Shown in pieces: positions 46,230 through 58,400 of a stretch of DNA of 64,000 bases. The position numbers and the translations under genes are program-made. The notes under the pieces were generated by a model. That model did not search any database, had not been told where the DNA came from, and saw nothing but the letters and a program-made list of their open reading frames with translations. Positions within the stretch are counted from its first letter, which is position 1. Each line of letters starts with the position of its first letter. This DNA comes from Lepidodermella squamata (lineage: Eukaryota > Gastrotricha), in NCBI GenBank assembly GCA_047495785.1, contig JBLDXI010000074.1:1-64000 (forward strand), given 5' to 3'.

Positions 46230-47692
46230 TCATTTAGTGGCCTCTTCGATCATTCCACGAATTCGACTGCAAATTCCACGAAGCATGGATTGGTTATGTG
46301 ACGTGCGTTCTCCAAAGATATTAAGGAATAGATCGTAAGGTTCTGAAACAAAATAGACGCCATCCATACGAAGCTTCAGGAAATACCAGCGCATAGTGTC
46401 GGTCACAATTCCGAAGGAAAATTTGTTGCCAAACTGAGAGCCTAGATGCTCAACGGTCAATCTTTTCTAAAATAGAGACTACTGATATGATATGGATGAA
46501 TCGGAGGAATTGCGCTAGTCATACCTTTGATAGACAATCCATTGCAACTAGGGCTTGAGGTATTCCAGATTCCGGGTTGTCCTGGCTCGAAGCAATAACT
46601 GCTATTTCAACATCCCCGCAGAAGATAACGATGTCTGCATCACCATTAAGCTTGCTGTACTCGTCATTGATGCCCACTTCGCGATCCAATACAAATTTAG
46701 GATCAAGTCCTTCTATTTTTTAATCAATATTACGAACACTGTTAAAGAGAACGCCAACACTTACGCAACGCAAAGAGGAAAAACGGCATGCTGAGAAACG
46801 ACCTTTTGGCTTCACGATCAATAGTGGAAAAAGGCATTCGCTTCGAAAAGAGCTACAATTTAGTAAAAATTACATTAGCTCTCATTAAAGTACAGTAACG
46901 AACATCAAGCATTTTATGAAAATCATCAAAATCGGTATCCGAAATTGGCGATTCAATGGGGCGGAAGGTTTCATATCTGAGACATAAAAATGCATTTTAC
47001 AAGCATTTCAAATTCGAAATCACTCACGATTTTATGTAGAACCGATCGAGTAAATTCATCCTGTCACAGAGAGAACGAAAGCAGGTGTCGATGCCCTTTC
47101 TTTCCAGTGCTTCAGCAATAGCCTTCAGTCGTTTGCTGATCGCATCATACTTAGGAATGGCTTCAGGTTTAAGTCGCGCTAAAATTTATTTGAAAAAGTG
47201 ACATAGAATACCTATTCACGCTTTGATTCTTACCTCTGACTTTATCCCCAACTGAAAAATGCAAAGAGATAACGCAAATTAATTAAATGACATAGATATG
47301 AAACTACCTTGAAGTTCCAATTCGTGAATTCTGGGCTTGTACTCTGCTAGGACTATTTCGATAGAACTTTTAGAAAGCGCAACAGATTGCTTCAAATTAT
47401 GCACAAGCCCAACGATGACATCCAACTGTTCTTGCAAATAGTTTCTGTCATCGCTGTCGGTTGTTGTCTCCAGCTCTTCACGCAGTGATGCAATTTCTAT
47501 CCGCCTTTCGGCAAGTTCTTCCCTCAGTTTAGCGCCCTTCGCGAGCAGTGGCTTCAGTTCGGCGTCTAACTGGTCTTTCAGCGCGTCGATATCTTTTAGA
47601 CTTGGTGATGGTTTGCTGGGAGGAGATTCATTGCTTGTTCCTGCGGTAGCTGTGCCATCTTCAGCTGATCGCATCCGTTTAGAGTTGTTCAT
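46230..47692 (-). pseudogene. Coiled-coil plus PD-(D/E)XK-like (Crinkler-type) gene with in-frame TAG
   Basis: Exons 47692-47308, 47251-47234 (18 nt), 47178-47028, 46976-46765, 46712-46525 and 46466-46230 keep one frame of 397 codons, broken once by TAG at 46855-46853. The N-terminal part is a charged coiled coil (KDQLDAELKPLLAKGAKLRE). A helical part (DTCFRSLCDRMNLLDRFY) follows. The end resembles nuclease-like domains of Crinkler-type and related proteins: NGDADIVIFCGDVEIAVIAS, GIPQALVAMDCLSK, then FGIVTDTMRWYFLKL. The expected E-x-K catalytic pair reads S-S-Q, so activity is unlikely. It may be a recent pseudogene, or two shorter products may be made. An ATG at 46790 could open the second half. 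Confidence 0.6.
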
Positions 47693-47759
47693 CATGCGAT
47701 CAAAGCTAGCTATAACAAGAGCTATATTCAAATTAATGTATCAAGATATAAATATTTAA

Positions 47760-49400
47760 AAACGATCCGGAATTTGGTATCCTAAAATTAGAGCATTTGA
47801 TGCTTCTAATTGTACAATGCAAATCGCATGATTTCTAATGTTGAGTTGTTTTTTCATTCAGAACGCGCACGTTTTTCGCGTATTTTCTCATTCATAAAAC
47901 AGCAACGCATTTTTACGCACAGCAATAATTTTATTTCTATTGCACACACAAAACGATGTTAATAACCGAGTACAGAAGGCGAGTGAAGCGAGCCTGGATG
48001 AGACGTTGAAACGAATCGAAGCAAAAGTGGAACGAGTGCGGAGACGAGTTTCAACGTTTCCCACTTTGTAGGCCACTTATCGCAGCCTATGCTTTTTATT
48101 GAACGTAGTATCCCCAAGCAAGTGACTCATTCTTCGTGCGGCGAGTGCTAAGTTATTGCCCTCAATAAAGCACTCACACACACACATAAACACGCACCTT
48201 CGGTGTTAGCAATAATGCGAGCGTTGCAAAACTAGCGCGAATTTCAGTAAATTGACTTCGCTCTCTACGGTGGTCATAATTTCGCTGAGCGGGGCATGTT
48301 CAGCGAGGTACTATAGCTGATGCTCACTTTCAGCACAAAATTTGATTCAAATGAGGTGAAAAAACCCGCATAACTTTTCAGAAGTCCATGAAAATTGGAA
48401 GCTGTTAGATCACTCGTTTTGATCCTAATCTCGAAAACGCTCCCTCGAGTAAACGGGGACGAGTGAAAAACGAGCAAGCGGAACGAGGCGCAGCCGAGTG
48501 GAGCGCTAGTTTGTTCACGAGTCGAAGTTTACGAGCGGATACTTAACGGCGGATTTTTTTCGCATTTTTATTAGATGAAGAATTGAAACCCTAAATGTAT
48601 TGAAGAGCTTTATAGGTGTCATGGAGAGGAGAAATACGGCGTTTCGGAAAGTTGTCTAGAGTACCAGAATTTTTTCGTACCGGTCTAAAATTTATCGTAG
48701 TGATTACTACCAAGTAAAGTCAATGTAAACGTAATGGAAACACACCTGTTTCACAGAGTTTCGTTTCAAATCCATGCAAATTTTAAAAATTTTGCACACC
48801 TGTTCACCATATTGCGCAAATGCCGCAACAGGTGGGAATGCCTCTTCTTGCACGCAAGTCTTATTCTCATTAACAAGACGACGCTCAAAATCAGCCTTAA
48901 TGATGTGCAGATGACGGACTCGATAAAATTACAGCTGTTTTAGAATGCTTGTTTTGTCTAGAGTCTGATGATGGTATGAGCTAGTACCGAAACATCACTA
49001 TCAAATCAAAATGTCAGCAGAACATTGCTATGTTTCTTGTTAAAATTATTAGAAACAAATATCATTTCTCGAAATTGTGTTTAGCTTGAATCTTTGGATT
49101 TCATTTTCTTTGGCTCCAGTAATTTTTATCACAATTTCTCTTGCTGCGGTTGCCAATAATTTAGCTGTGATTTCGCGCAAAAGGTGAAATACAAATTCAC
49201 GACAAAAATTGCCATGTGAAGAAAAATATGAATATCGAAAAATGAATTAAGGCCCAATATTATATTTACGGCGAAAATTCTGCAATTTGTGACCGCAGCT
49301 TTATGTGTCAATGTATCTGATTCTCTGGCCAGTTGACCGGTTACTTCCAAGAAAGCCTAGTCATTTCGGATAGCGGCTATGATGATTTACCATAGATCAT
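47760..49400. other. Gene-free stretch
   Basis: Contains a short CA/CACA run near 48173-48186 and repeated GAGTGNNGCGAG-type words. No gene is supported. Confidence 0.4.
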
Positions 49401-49756
49401 ACTTATATTTGCAAAATCGATATTTGAAATTGATGCATGTTTTGTTATATCTGGGGAGGGAACCTATTGCCCTATTGAATATGTTAACGAAATAATACGA
49501 AAGATCTTCCTTTGATCCTCGATAATTGATATACAATCTGAAGAAAACATGAGGTATTGATAGCTGACAAAAATCAAGCGGTATTTTATTGCCGTAATTT
49601 TCGCCTCACATCTCTCCGAAAGCAAACACAAAGCCGAAATGAGAGCACACCACACATTTATGCGCAAATCAGCTCATAGAGGCACTTTTTCCTGAATTCA
49701 CAGTGATTTTTGGCGGTTTCTGTTTGATTATGTATTTTATTGCTGCTGTTGTTAGA

Positions 49757-51172
49757 TCAGAAGAAGTCGACCGGCGTCAGTGGATTCGTCGACTCCTGGC
49801 CGCCGAACATGGCCGAGTCGGCGTAGCTGGGCGAGGCAGCCGGCGGGTCGGCGAAGAGCAAATAGCCGGAGAAGGTCGAGTACTCGCCGGCGATCGAACT
49901 GCCGCGGTACAGCAAAACGTAGACTTCATCGCCGCGCCGCAACTGCGCAACGTAATTGGCTACCTGTGCGTGTTTTTTATTTACAAAAGAATTAATTATA
50001 AAATAATCGAAAATCTCGCATCGGTCAATTGAAAATGGCATGTGACTAAAAGCTATCTTTATCAGTCAACAATTGATGGTGAAAGATGAAGAATGAAAAC
50101 GTGGAAAAATTATTTCTATGAGTTTCCATTAAATAGTCTACTTACCGATCCGCCGTCTTGAGTCGAGGCGTAAAGGGCTACAGCATGATAGGATCCATGC
50201 ATGATGAAAGCAGTGATTCCGGCGCCGGCAGTTTGCGCGCGAAGGGTGACAAAAAATGCGTAGATGCCCCCAATGGGTGCCACGAATTTATACGAGTATT
50301 CATTGTATCCTTTGCCAGCATTGAGGCGGACGTCCTTGAAAGCCGTGGCGTTGTGCTGGGACAAGGGTCCTTGCGGCTCTGGGGCCATGGCGAAGAAGGC
50401 GATGCGGTCACGTGAAACGGCGGCTGTTGGAGGTCCAAAGCCTTGTGGTGCGGGTGGTCCCGGCTCACCCTTCTCACCCTTCGTTCCGTCTTCACCTTTC
50501 GGACCGCTAAAACGAGGATAAAGTAAAGACTGAGTAATATTTCAATCAAGTTGAAATTTTTAAAATTTTATTCGACTCGCAATCAAGAGGATCTTTGATT
50601 GGGTGATTAGGGTGACATGTGACATGGGTGATCTATAAGGTTACAAAAAGCTAATGATTTCCGGACTTGTGATGCCTTTAGTCACCCTATCACCCAATAG
50701 GTGACTAAAGGAATCCCAAATGTACGATTCTTTGGTGCCTTTTTTTCATGAAATTTCTGGTTCTCTGCTTCCCCCATCACCCCAGCGTCACCCAGCTGAT
50801 CCGGGGTGCCATTGTGGAACTGATGTTTGGTTATTTCCTCTTTTGAAATATCACCCATCAAATTGTTCACTAAAATACTTACCGCCGGCCCGGTCGTCCA
50901 ATCTCCCCTAGCTCGCCCTTTTCACCCTTCGTACCCATCTGGCCGGGTATGCCAGGAATACCAGCCGTCGCTATGCAACAACACTGATTGCCGCCATTTT
51001 GGCAGCACTCTCGCTTGTCGCCAGTCGCGTAGACGCTACTCTGGCCGCCTGGTCCAACAGGACTCAACGGAATGTTGTTATCCTGAGCAAGAAACGACTT
51101 GATCTGAAACTCCTCGCCGTAAACTAGCAGAAACGAAGCGGCAAAAACGGTTAATTTAAACGCCGCTGCCAT
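49757..51172 (-). CDS. Secreted collagen-C1q domain protein
   Basis: Exons 51172-50883, 50506-50146 and 49963-49757 join in phases 2 and 0 and give 285 aa. The start at 51172 gives a signal peptide (FKLTVFAASFLLVYG). A Cys cluster (ECCQNGGNQCCC) is followed by an uninterrupted Gly-X-Y run across the exon joint (GIPGIPGQMGTKGEKGELG, then GRPGRRGPKGEDGTKGEKG). A C1q domain follows: IAFFAMAPE, YSYKFVAPIGGIYAFFVTL, RRGDEVYVLLYR, and EYSTFSGYLLF. Such proteins trimerise through the collagen stalk, oligomerise through the Cys cluster, and act as pattern-recognition or matrix proteins. Its 3' end is duplicated at 45166-45985. Confidence 0.92.
50675..50711. repeat. Perfect 12-bp inverted repeat in a C1q-gene intron
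   Basis: CCTTTAGTCACC and GGTGACTAAAGG are separated by 13 bp and could form a hairpin in DNA or pre-mRNA. Further GTGACATGTGACATGGGTGA words occur just upstream near 50608-50630. Confidence 0.7.
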
Positions 51173-51289
51173 TTCCCGAAAATTTCGAACCGAAAAATGT
51201 GTGTATTCTACTGGCGTTGTATTGTTATTAGGTTCGTCAAAACAAGTTGTGATGGCGACAACAACGCGCTCTGGAACCAATAAATAACA

Positions 51290-52450
51290 ACAAGTTATCG
51301 AATTACGCCGAGACAGTAGAAGTAGTCGTGCTCATCCTCGGGGCGGTTCTTCGCATCAAATTACGCGGGTCAGTAAATTTGCGGCAAATCATCTTTCATC
51401 CGCGCATTAGTCGTCCGCCTTAATGCATTGCGACATTGGCGTTATCAAGGCGGCGGCACCTTGGTCGATACATACACTATACCCTCAAATCGAGCGTGAA
51501 TTTTATGTTTGAAACACCCTGCTTGAGGCGACTTTCTAGCAGCTTCTATGATTTTCCACTTTTATTTATACAACTCCCGTTATTCATTCATTCACTTGTC
51601 TTCTCTCAATTATTTGATTATCGCGACATACACTGCTGACGATTTTCATGTACACAACGACAGGTGAGACGATAGGTGTGGTCAGAAATCAATAGCAAAA
51701 TTTGGTCAGAAGAACAAGAAGAAGAAGAAGACACAATAATCATCAACAACAACAACAATAACAGTAAAATTTGCGCAAGGAAGCGTCGCTCATCAATCAT
51801 CCACTCGCCCATCATTATTATATATACGTAAAAATTATTTTTCTCACTTTTTTCTGTAGAAAAAGATGCGCGTGTGAAATAAAGCGATATAGAATATTAT
51901 TATAATATAATTAAACAATAAAATTTTTACAATTTTTTTCAACATTGATTGTGCCGTAGTAATCATTTCCAGCGGTAAAAAAGAGTGGTCCTTAGGTCAG
52001 TATTTTTTCCCCGCAATTTTTTTTCATGTAATACACATCGAGAAAGCTCATGTTTAAATTAGTGTTTTGTGTTCAGAAGCGCTGTTTTGGCATGCGGCGG
52101 CGAAAAAAATTAGTGAAAAATTAAACCCAGCCATCGACATAGAATTTCCAAGGTCAATTTTTTGCATGTCAACATAAATTATATTTATAGGCGAAATTGG
52201 CGGAAAAAACGTGGCTGCGATCATCAAAATAACGGAGTACGTAAAAAACGCGGAGACGGTGGACAAAAATTGGCGAAAAAACACTATAGCCATCACAGAT
52301 AGCGGGATAAAATTAAACGACAACAACTTGAAAAATCGACACTTTTCTATCCTATGCAATGTTGAAATTTGTAATTATTCACTCGAAAGAAATTGTTCCA
52401 TGCCCTCTTCCGGGTTCATTTTTCGATTTTTTTACGGGTACTTTTTGATT
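51290..52450. other. Gene-free stretch between the C1q and FHOD genes
   Basis: It includes the probable promoter side of the C1q gene and the 3' side of FHOD. A hydrophobic minus-strand ORF at 52359-52054 has no recognised family and is probably chance. Confidence 0.4.
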
Positions 52451-52456
52451 GATCAA

Positions 52457-55400
52457 CTACGCTGTTGTCGTAAATTTGCGAAGAGCTTCCTTTTCCTCGT
52501 CGGTCAGCTCGCGGTTCAACGTACGTCTCGCCGATTTTCTCTCCCGTAACCGCGTCCTAAATCGGTCTCGAGACGGTGATTTGTGATTGGCGACTGCCGT
52601 GCTGATGCACGCTTCCAGCATCGCGTCTTCCATGTTCGTTGTGCTGCTCACGGTTGAAACCGGGCTCATATCTGAGCCGCCGTTCTGACCGTAACCGTTA
52701 CCATTGATTGAATTTGTCGAATCGCAAACGGACATGTAAGCAGGTGAGAAACCATTGTGCGAAACACGACGGCCTCGTTCTAAAATTATTAGAAAATGAC
52801 AATAAAAATAATAGAAAAACCAATTTCGAATAATTAATAGTGAACAATTAGGAAGATATCAGGGGTATAGATCAGAGAGTTATTATTGTATCTAGAATAA
52901 TTGTATGAAAATTTAAATTTACGCACTTTTCTTTCAGTTTTCTTCCTAGATAACCTTTTTCAGAACATTAAATACCTTAACGAGGAGTAACTTTGCTCAA
53001 AACCATTCATTTTGAAGGTGGAAAATCTAGAAATTTAGCCAAGGCGATTCCCGATTTTTTTGCTAATTTTGGGGATTTTTTATCTTTCACTGATAATTTG
53101 CAAACCAAGGAACATTTCTGTCAATTTGGCTTTGTGTGTTTCAAGATTCGCGGTTAAAATTTGGATTGGGTAGAATTTTGAATAAGTTTAATTCAGGAAA
53201 ATTCAAGTGCATATTCAATCCAAAAACTGATTTTAGTCACACTACTTGTAAATTTTTCTGAAAATGTATTTTCGCTCCAATCACCTCGAGTTTCATTTCA
53301 ATTTATTAATTTCAAACCAATTTATTTCAAGTTCCATCCTCAAAACTCGAGCACTTGCATAGCCCAAGATGTCACCGCGCGTTACAGGAGGAGAAAAAGG
53401 TTATTTGAAAGGATATTTTCATGCACATTCTGTTCCTTAGGTATTCAACTATCCTATATTAAGGAGGATTTAATTCTATTCTAACATTTCTGTCTATAAG
53501 TATCTACGCATCTCATTTTACCTCGCACGAAATAAAAGTAACACCGCAATGGGTCAATCAACGCTATTATTATCCAAGGTAAATAACACAAGTATTTTTT
53601 CCTCCGGTCAATATAACAAATATATGTATAATATAAAAGCGCAGTCGGAAATTGACCACACACCTATATAGCCTATATAGCTTACCGTCTTCGGTGAAAC
53701 TCGACAGCGACGCCCGGCCGTTGTACTGAGAGCCGTTGCTATTCAAGTGACCATTGCCATTCTGCATCGTCGGCTGCACTGAGAATCGCCGACTCGCACT
53801 CGGGTGGCGAGATGCGGCGGGGTAGTACAGGCTGTCCATCGACTGGTCCGTCGATAGGCTCGGGTGCTTCGTAAACCCTGTTGAGGTGTTGTGAATGGCC
53901 GATGAATCCTCAATTGGACCACCGTTAGGTTGCTGCTCACCATATTGATCAATCTATTGATAAAAAATTCGAGTATAATGAAAATTCGACGAAAAATGTT
54001 TAAAATTCGATTGGAATATTTCTCAGAATTTATGGAAAAATAAATTTGAAACATTTCTTCAGCAAACCAGAATTTAACGGTTTCGAAACAAAATCAATCA
54101 AACCCGGGCACCGAATTCAAATTATGCAAATTTTGATGAATTTCATGAAAAATTTATAGAAATTAAAAATTAATTTATTCTAAGCAGAATTTAATCAACA
54201 TTCTCTCATTTTCGTTCTTTCCCAAAAATTTAGAAGTTATTCTTTAAATTAACAATTCGAGATTCGGTTTTGAATTTCCAAAATTTTCAAAACATGGTCA
54301 AATTTGTTCACATTTGAGAAAAAATTTCAGCACTGTAAAACTTTGTCTTTCATTTTTTCAGTCATTTTCAGGTCATTTCAGTCCAATATTTATGTTTACC
54401 AAACTTACAATCATTTTTCCGCGCGTTTTCCTCCTCTCTCGGTTCCTGTCTTTTTTCTCGCGTTGTTGTAGCACTTTTTCGCGCGTCGTGCGGTATTCGA
54501 GCGCAAACTCGGACACGACCTTGCAAATATTGTTAATTTTCACCTGAGGACACAAAAAAGCGCATTCTTAGTTCATCTTTCAATTTCTTCAGATTTTTCT
54601 GTATCCATACCGCTCTTGCCGCGGCTGGTGAATAGCCGAAAAATGCCAGCAGCTTGTTGAAGCGGTTTGTGACTCGATTGTACACAACGTTGAGTATCAC
54701 AATTCTCTCGTGAGCGTCGTTCAAGAACTCGGACAGCCTGATAACAAACGGCGGCGTGAGATGGCAAGATTATTTTTACTTCAAGGTGGATAATAAGTCC
54801 ACTTACCTTTGTTTCAACTGCGACGCCGCCGGCTCATGCTTTGTGACGAGTTTCAAATTCTCATCGCTCATTTGACAGTCACGTTCCAAGCTGAAATACA
54901 TACAAACAATAATAATAATAATAATAAAACGGTAATATTCGTTAACGCGAAAAGCCAATTTAACGACACAATAAAAGTATAATTATAAATACTCGTCATA
55001 AAATTAGAAGTATGAGAAAATTGCATGCTCGAGAATACCGAAAAATAAAATTAGATTATACATAATCAAAATATTTGAAGAGCCCAAATGGCCGAAATAA
55101 TGACGACCATGGAAATTCAAAATACAAAATTTAATAATTTCTTTCAAAACCTCAAATTTTAGCAAATTTATCAAATTTTTTCAAATTAAAATTAAAAAAT
55201 TAAAAAAATTTGAAAAAAATTCGAGTTTTTTTATATTTTTTTATTCGATTAAATTTACCGTTCAAGTTTATCAGCCAGTTCTTCCCACTCGACTTTGGCG
55301 CATCGCGTCGTAGCACCAATTTCCGAATACAGATCGGTACTATCCGGAAATTGGTCGATAACAAGGTTCGCAACGTGGTACAGCAACGAGTGTTTATAAA

Positions 55401-58400
55401 CCGTGTCCTTCACCTCAGGCACGCGACTCAAATACTCGATATTGAACCCCTGAGCGTGAACTCCATTCAAACAATTTCCAACCGCGAGAAGGGTCGACAT
55501 GATGTATCGAAGTGTCGAGTTATTTTGCAGCTCAACGCAGCATTGCTTCAAATCCATTAGCGGTTCGACGATTTCACGCTCCAGTGAGTCGAAATCGAGC
55601 CGGAACGCCCATAGCTGTAAACGAGCGTTGATTTCCGGTATTTGTGACAGCATATAGAGAAATTGCTCGGCAGTGGCTAGCGGCACGCCTGGATTTGCTT
55701 GAATCGCGTCCTGAATTTTCACCTTCTCTTCTTCAGTCGGCAGCATTGTTGACATAATTTTCTAAAATATCAGCATATTTAACAAAAAATCGATAAAATT
55801 CAGGAAATTCAAACCTCAATTGCCTCGCGATTCATGACGGTCGTGTCCATTTTGAGGACGGCTTGTTTAATCACTCGAGGGGCGGGTAAGATGGTCATTC
55901 CGATATTAACAGCATTTGACCGTTTTGCATCGAGGACGCTGATTTCCCTAGGTCGAGCCATATTCGAATCAGCATTGCTTTTCTGAAATAATTAAAACGA
56001 AAATGATAAAATAATGCAAAAATTAAAAATTTCTCAAGAATGCAGGTGAATATTTTTGTCATCAGCAAACAAAGTCAATTTTTCAAAGATTTTTCACGAA
56101 AATCAAAATGAACCCCAAAACAACATCATTTTTCGCGAATTTTTCAATTTTTCACTCGGCCCTGGTTATTAAACATGCGTTCAAACTGGGTTAATTCAAA
56201 ATTTTGCATTCAAAACACCCGCATTCTCGAAAATAAAATATTAAAAAATCAACTCACGAAATCCTGTATGAGACAAGCGCGATTGAATCATCATCAAAGA
56301 CATCGAAATTGCGACAGTGTCGAGCAGCCATGATTCAAATGAAACGAAAAAAATGCACAAACAAGACAAGTTATTTTATAGCGAAAAACACGGCAAACTG
56401 ACTAGAAATTATAACTACTCAGAAAATACTAGTCTACTAAAATTGAAGACCATGCTTACAAAGAAATGAAATTCTCGAATTTTTATACATTTAATTCCAT
56501 GCGAAAAACTTGAAATTAAAATAACCGACCTTTTGCTTCAGCTCAGTAGCTTTTGTTTCGAACAGATATTCGAACTGATCTGCGTTGATTTGAACGTTAG
56601 GCAGTCGTTGCCAGAACGACGAGACGCCAACTGGTTGTAGGACCTCATCTTCCGCCCTAACTTCCCGCCAATGCAATCGGACAGTTTTGCGCTGTTTCTG
56701 GGTCGGAACCGGGGGTGGGGGAGGAGGAGGCCCGCCGCCGTTCGACATGCCGTTCGGCAGCGGTGGCGGCGGTGGGATGTTGCCAGGCATCATCGGAGGC
56801 GGTGGCGGTGGAGGCGCCGGCGGGATGCTAGACCCGTTCGGCCTCACTTTCATGATGACTGAAAACACATTCACGTCATCCTTCTCCGTCAAATCGTCGA
56901 AATCGAGGTCTTTCAGCCGCAACGGCCGGCGCAGCGTTTTCGCGAGTTCTGCGAAATTCTTGCGTAGCCGACCCACCCCGGCGGGTATTTCGAGTTCCGG
57001 TGCCTGGGCAGCGGCCTGTTGAGCCGCCATTGCTTGTACAGCCTGTTGGACGGCTAGACTGGCTGCTGATACGGCGGACTGGCCGTTTGATGGTCGCAGC
57101 AAGGCCGAGCCTTCGACAATGTCGGACGGTAGAAAACCTCGTCCGTTTTGATTTGGAGGAAGGTTCGATTGCGGAGGCATTGGCGGGGGAGGGGGTGGAG
57201 GAGGTGGAGGTGGTACAGGTATTGAAATATTGTTCTGAGCTGAAATTACACAAAATCCAATTAAAATTTCCGCAAACAAAATTGGAGACAAATAAGAAAA
57301 AAAATTATTTTCGGAATTTTCAATTTCCATTCAAGACGAAATTGAAAGAATTGAGTTAAAATTGATCATAAAATGAAAGGAAAGTGAGCACAATTTTGAA
57401 TAATTTTAAAGCGACATCCGAGCAAACGAAAAAGGAGCAAACTTGAATGGATCTCGAGGTTGGACCTCAACAATGTCCCCATTGAAATATCTGGAAAAAA
57501 TGTCCGTTCACGTTTGCTCAGTTTTCGTTAGATCAAATCTAGGCACACAGATCAATTACAAGATTATTGAATTTTCTTTTCAGTATTTTTTTAAATTAAA
57601 ATGTAATTTTTACACACCACCGTGCATCATGCTGTTAGAAAATTCCACAACAAACTGCATCCAAAGGTCTTCATCGGTCTGAATCGACGCCTGTTTGACA
57701 ATTTTCTCACTCGCCTCGCCGATGCCACTCGAATTAGACGGCGAGCGTGTGTTGTGCTGATCGTCACCCAGCTTCAAAATCGGCCCACAAGGCGGTACGG
57801 ATAGAGTAAGAAAATTTGAATTATCACCCGCGGTTAACACCGCGCAATTAACGTCAACCTCCGAAATCATTTGCAACATTTTTAGATCTTCAATAGTCAT
57901 CGTCTGCTCAGCAATTCCACACTCGACAGCTGCAGCAGTTAATTTCTGATGATTGAGTATATCTTGTTTCGTCACTTCAGTAGAAGGCGACGCCGAGGCA
58001 GGAGATAGCGAATCAGTGGTCAGCGTGGCTGATTTTACGGAAAGATCCGGCTCGATAACACAGGACATTGGAATGTTTACGGGCGAGGTTAGGGAATTCG
58101 TGCACGAACTACTAATTGCAGTACTAGTAATTGTTGTTGTTGTTGTTATTGCCGCTGGCGAAGTAGAGGAAGTCATCGACACCGATCGGCCGACGACGGT
58201 GAAAGCTGTAATTTGAAACAAACACACGGCAAAATAGAATCATGCAAGGTTATTGATGCAATAAAAATAATATAAAATGCCAAAAAACAAGGTTATTTTG
58301 ATTTGAGATCGAAAGGTAGACGGAATTTGGAAAATATTTTTAGAATTAAATCATTAATTTTTCCATCCAAAAATGAAATATCGGCAAAATATTGCTAATT

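Noticed and set aside
50682-50870. Possible extra collagen exon (GDAGVMGEAE) in C1q-gene intron 1
   Set aside because: The only available acceptor would put it in a frame with an immediate stop, and the Gly-X-Y run joins perfectly without it.
52054-52359. Hydrophobic ORF resembling a chemoreceptor end
   Set aside because: No family motif, no upstream exons; composition explains the hydrophobicity.
56671-57022. Gly-rich plus-strand ORFs
   Set aside because: Complement of the FHOD FH1 polyproline coding sequence.
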